DNA of 64,000 bases from Heterohyrax brucei (taxonomy: Eukaryota; Chordata; Mammalia; Hyracoidea; Procaviidae): contig CM053140.1 of NCBI GenBank assembly GCA_028571685.1, positions 60,952,201 through 61,016,200 on the forward strand. The letters run 5' to 3'. Within the stretch, counting starts at the first letter, position 1. The number at the start of each line of letters is the position of its first letter. Below, one piece after another: positions 63,708 through 64,000 of the stretch. The notes under the pieces are model-generated. The model saw only the letters and a program-made list of their open reading frames with translations. It was not told the DNA's origin and searched no databases. The position numbers and the translations under genes were made by a program.

Positions 63708-64000
63708 GTCTGAAGGTTAAGACTGTGTGTCAACTTGATTCTGCTGTGTTTCTCAATGATTGCGTGTGGTCACTCCCGTGATTATATGCACTGAGTGACC
63801 AATCAGTTTAAAGACAGTTTCCTTGGAGATATGGCCTGCATCCATATATAAGCAGATGTTCTGGCTTTTTGCTTACTCTGGATCCTGCGATTGCCTCCCA
63901 TTCATCTGACTCCTGGCTCTTGGGACTTGAGCTATTAGCATATCTGCAAATCTTGGGATGCATAGGTCTTCACAGCCTGAGAGTGGGAGCTCTACTCTCC
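63708..64000 (+). mobile_element. LTR-like element family B (copy 3), cut by window end
   Basis: AAGACTGTGTGTCAACTTGA, GAGTGACCAATCAGTTTAAA (CCAAT box), GACAGTTTCCTTGGAGATAT, GGCCTGCATCCATATATAAG (TATA-like), TTGCTTACTCTGGATCCTGC, CTTGGGACTTGAGCTATTAG. The CCAAT then TATATAA spacing of about 55 bp is what an LTR promoter would show. Confidence 0.75.

Overview
The window reads as mammalian nuclear DNA and most probably comes from an elephant or a close afrotherian relative. The main reason is its repeat content. Many copies are visible of a tRNA-derived SINE that starts with a CCTGGTGG(C)GCAGTGGTTAA-type head and ends in a GAATCAACTCAACAGCAA-type tail, and of an RTE/BovB-type LINE that shares this tail. 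I know that pairing from Afrotheria. Older mammal-wide repeats (MIR, L2, L1, MER5/MER1-class hAT elements, MaLR-type LTRs) form the background. No genome search could be run, so the species call is an inference.

I find no convincing protein-coding gene, exon, tRNA, rRNA or CpG island. The longest open frames (225, 209, 195, 173 and 172 codons) either lie antisense to L2 or LTR repeats or have no recognisable domain. The only protein relics I recognise belong to transposable elements: RTE reverse transcriptase/endonuclease on the minus strand at about 17.95-19.33 kb and 22.08-24.61 kb, and the C-terminus of a mariner-type transposase near 4.8-5.3, 27.2-27.5 and 44.0-44.5 kb. All are broken by stops, frameshifts or deletions. 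The window is therefore intergenic or deep intronic.

Layout. 0-12 kb: mostly single-copy sequence with MIR, L2, MER5-type, an ancient LTR and L1 remnants, a fold-back mariner derivative and the first SINEs. 12-25 kb: RTE-rich, with an internally deleted RTE, an L2 < RTE < LTR nest, and a 2.5-kb RTE. 25-42 kb: a MaLR LTR, a run of minus-strand L2 3' ends, MIRs and SINEs, and a TG/TC simple repeat. 43-47.1 kb: a complex nest of LTR-like family B, mariner and SINEs, including a 180-bp inverted duplication. 47-58.4 kb: MIR/L2 plus three copies of LTR-like family A. 58.4-64 kb: mainly unique GC-moderate sequence, a degenerate TGAG tract, and a family B copy cut by the window end.

There is no operon or pathway here. 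The biology is the history of transposition: SINEs using the tail of the RTE LINE, older elements serving as landing sites for younger ones, and at least one segment copied and inverted by a route that is not ordinary retrotransposition. Several AT-rich, repeat-free islands carry homeodomain-like TAATTA and octamer-like motifs. They are candidates for conserved non-coding elements that need cross-species alignment.
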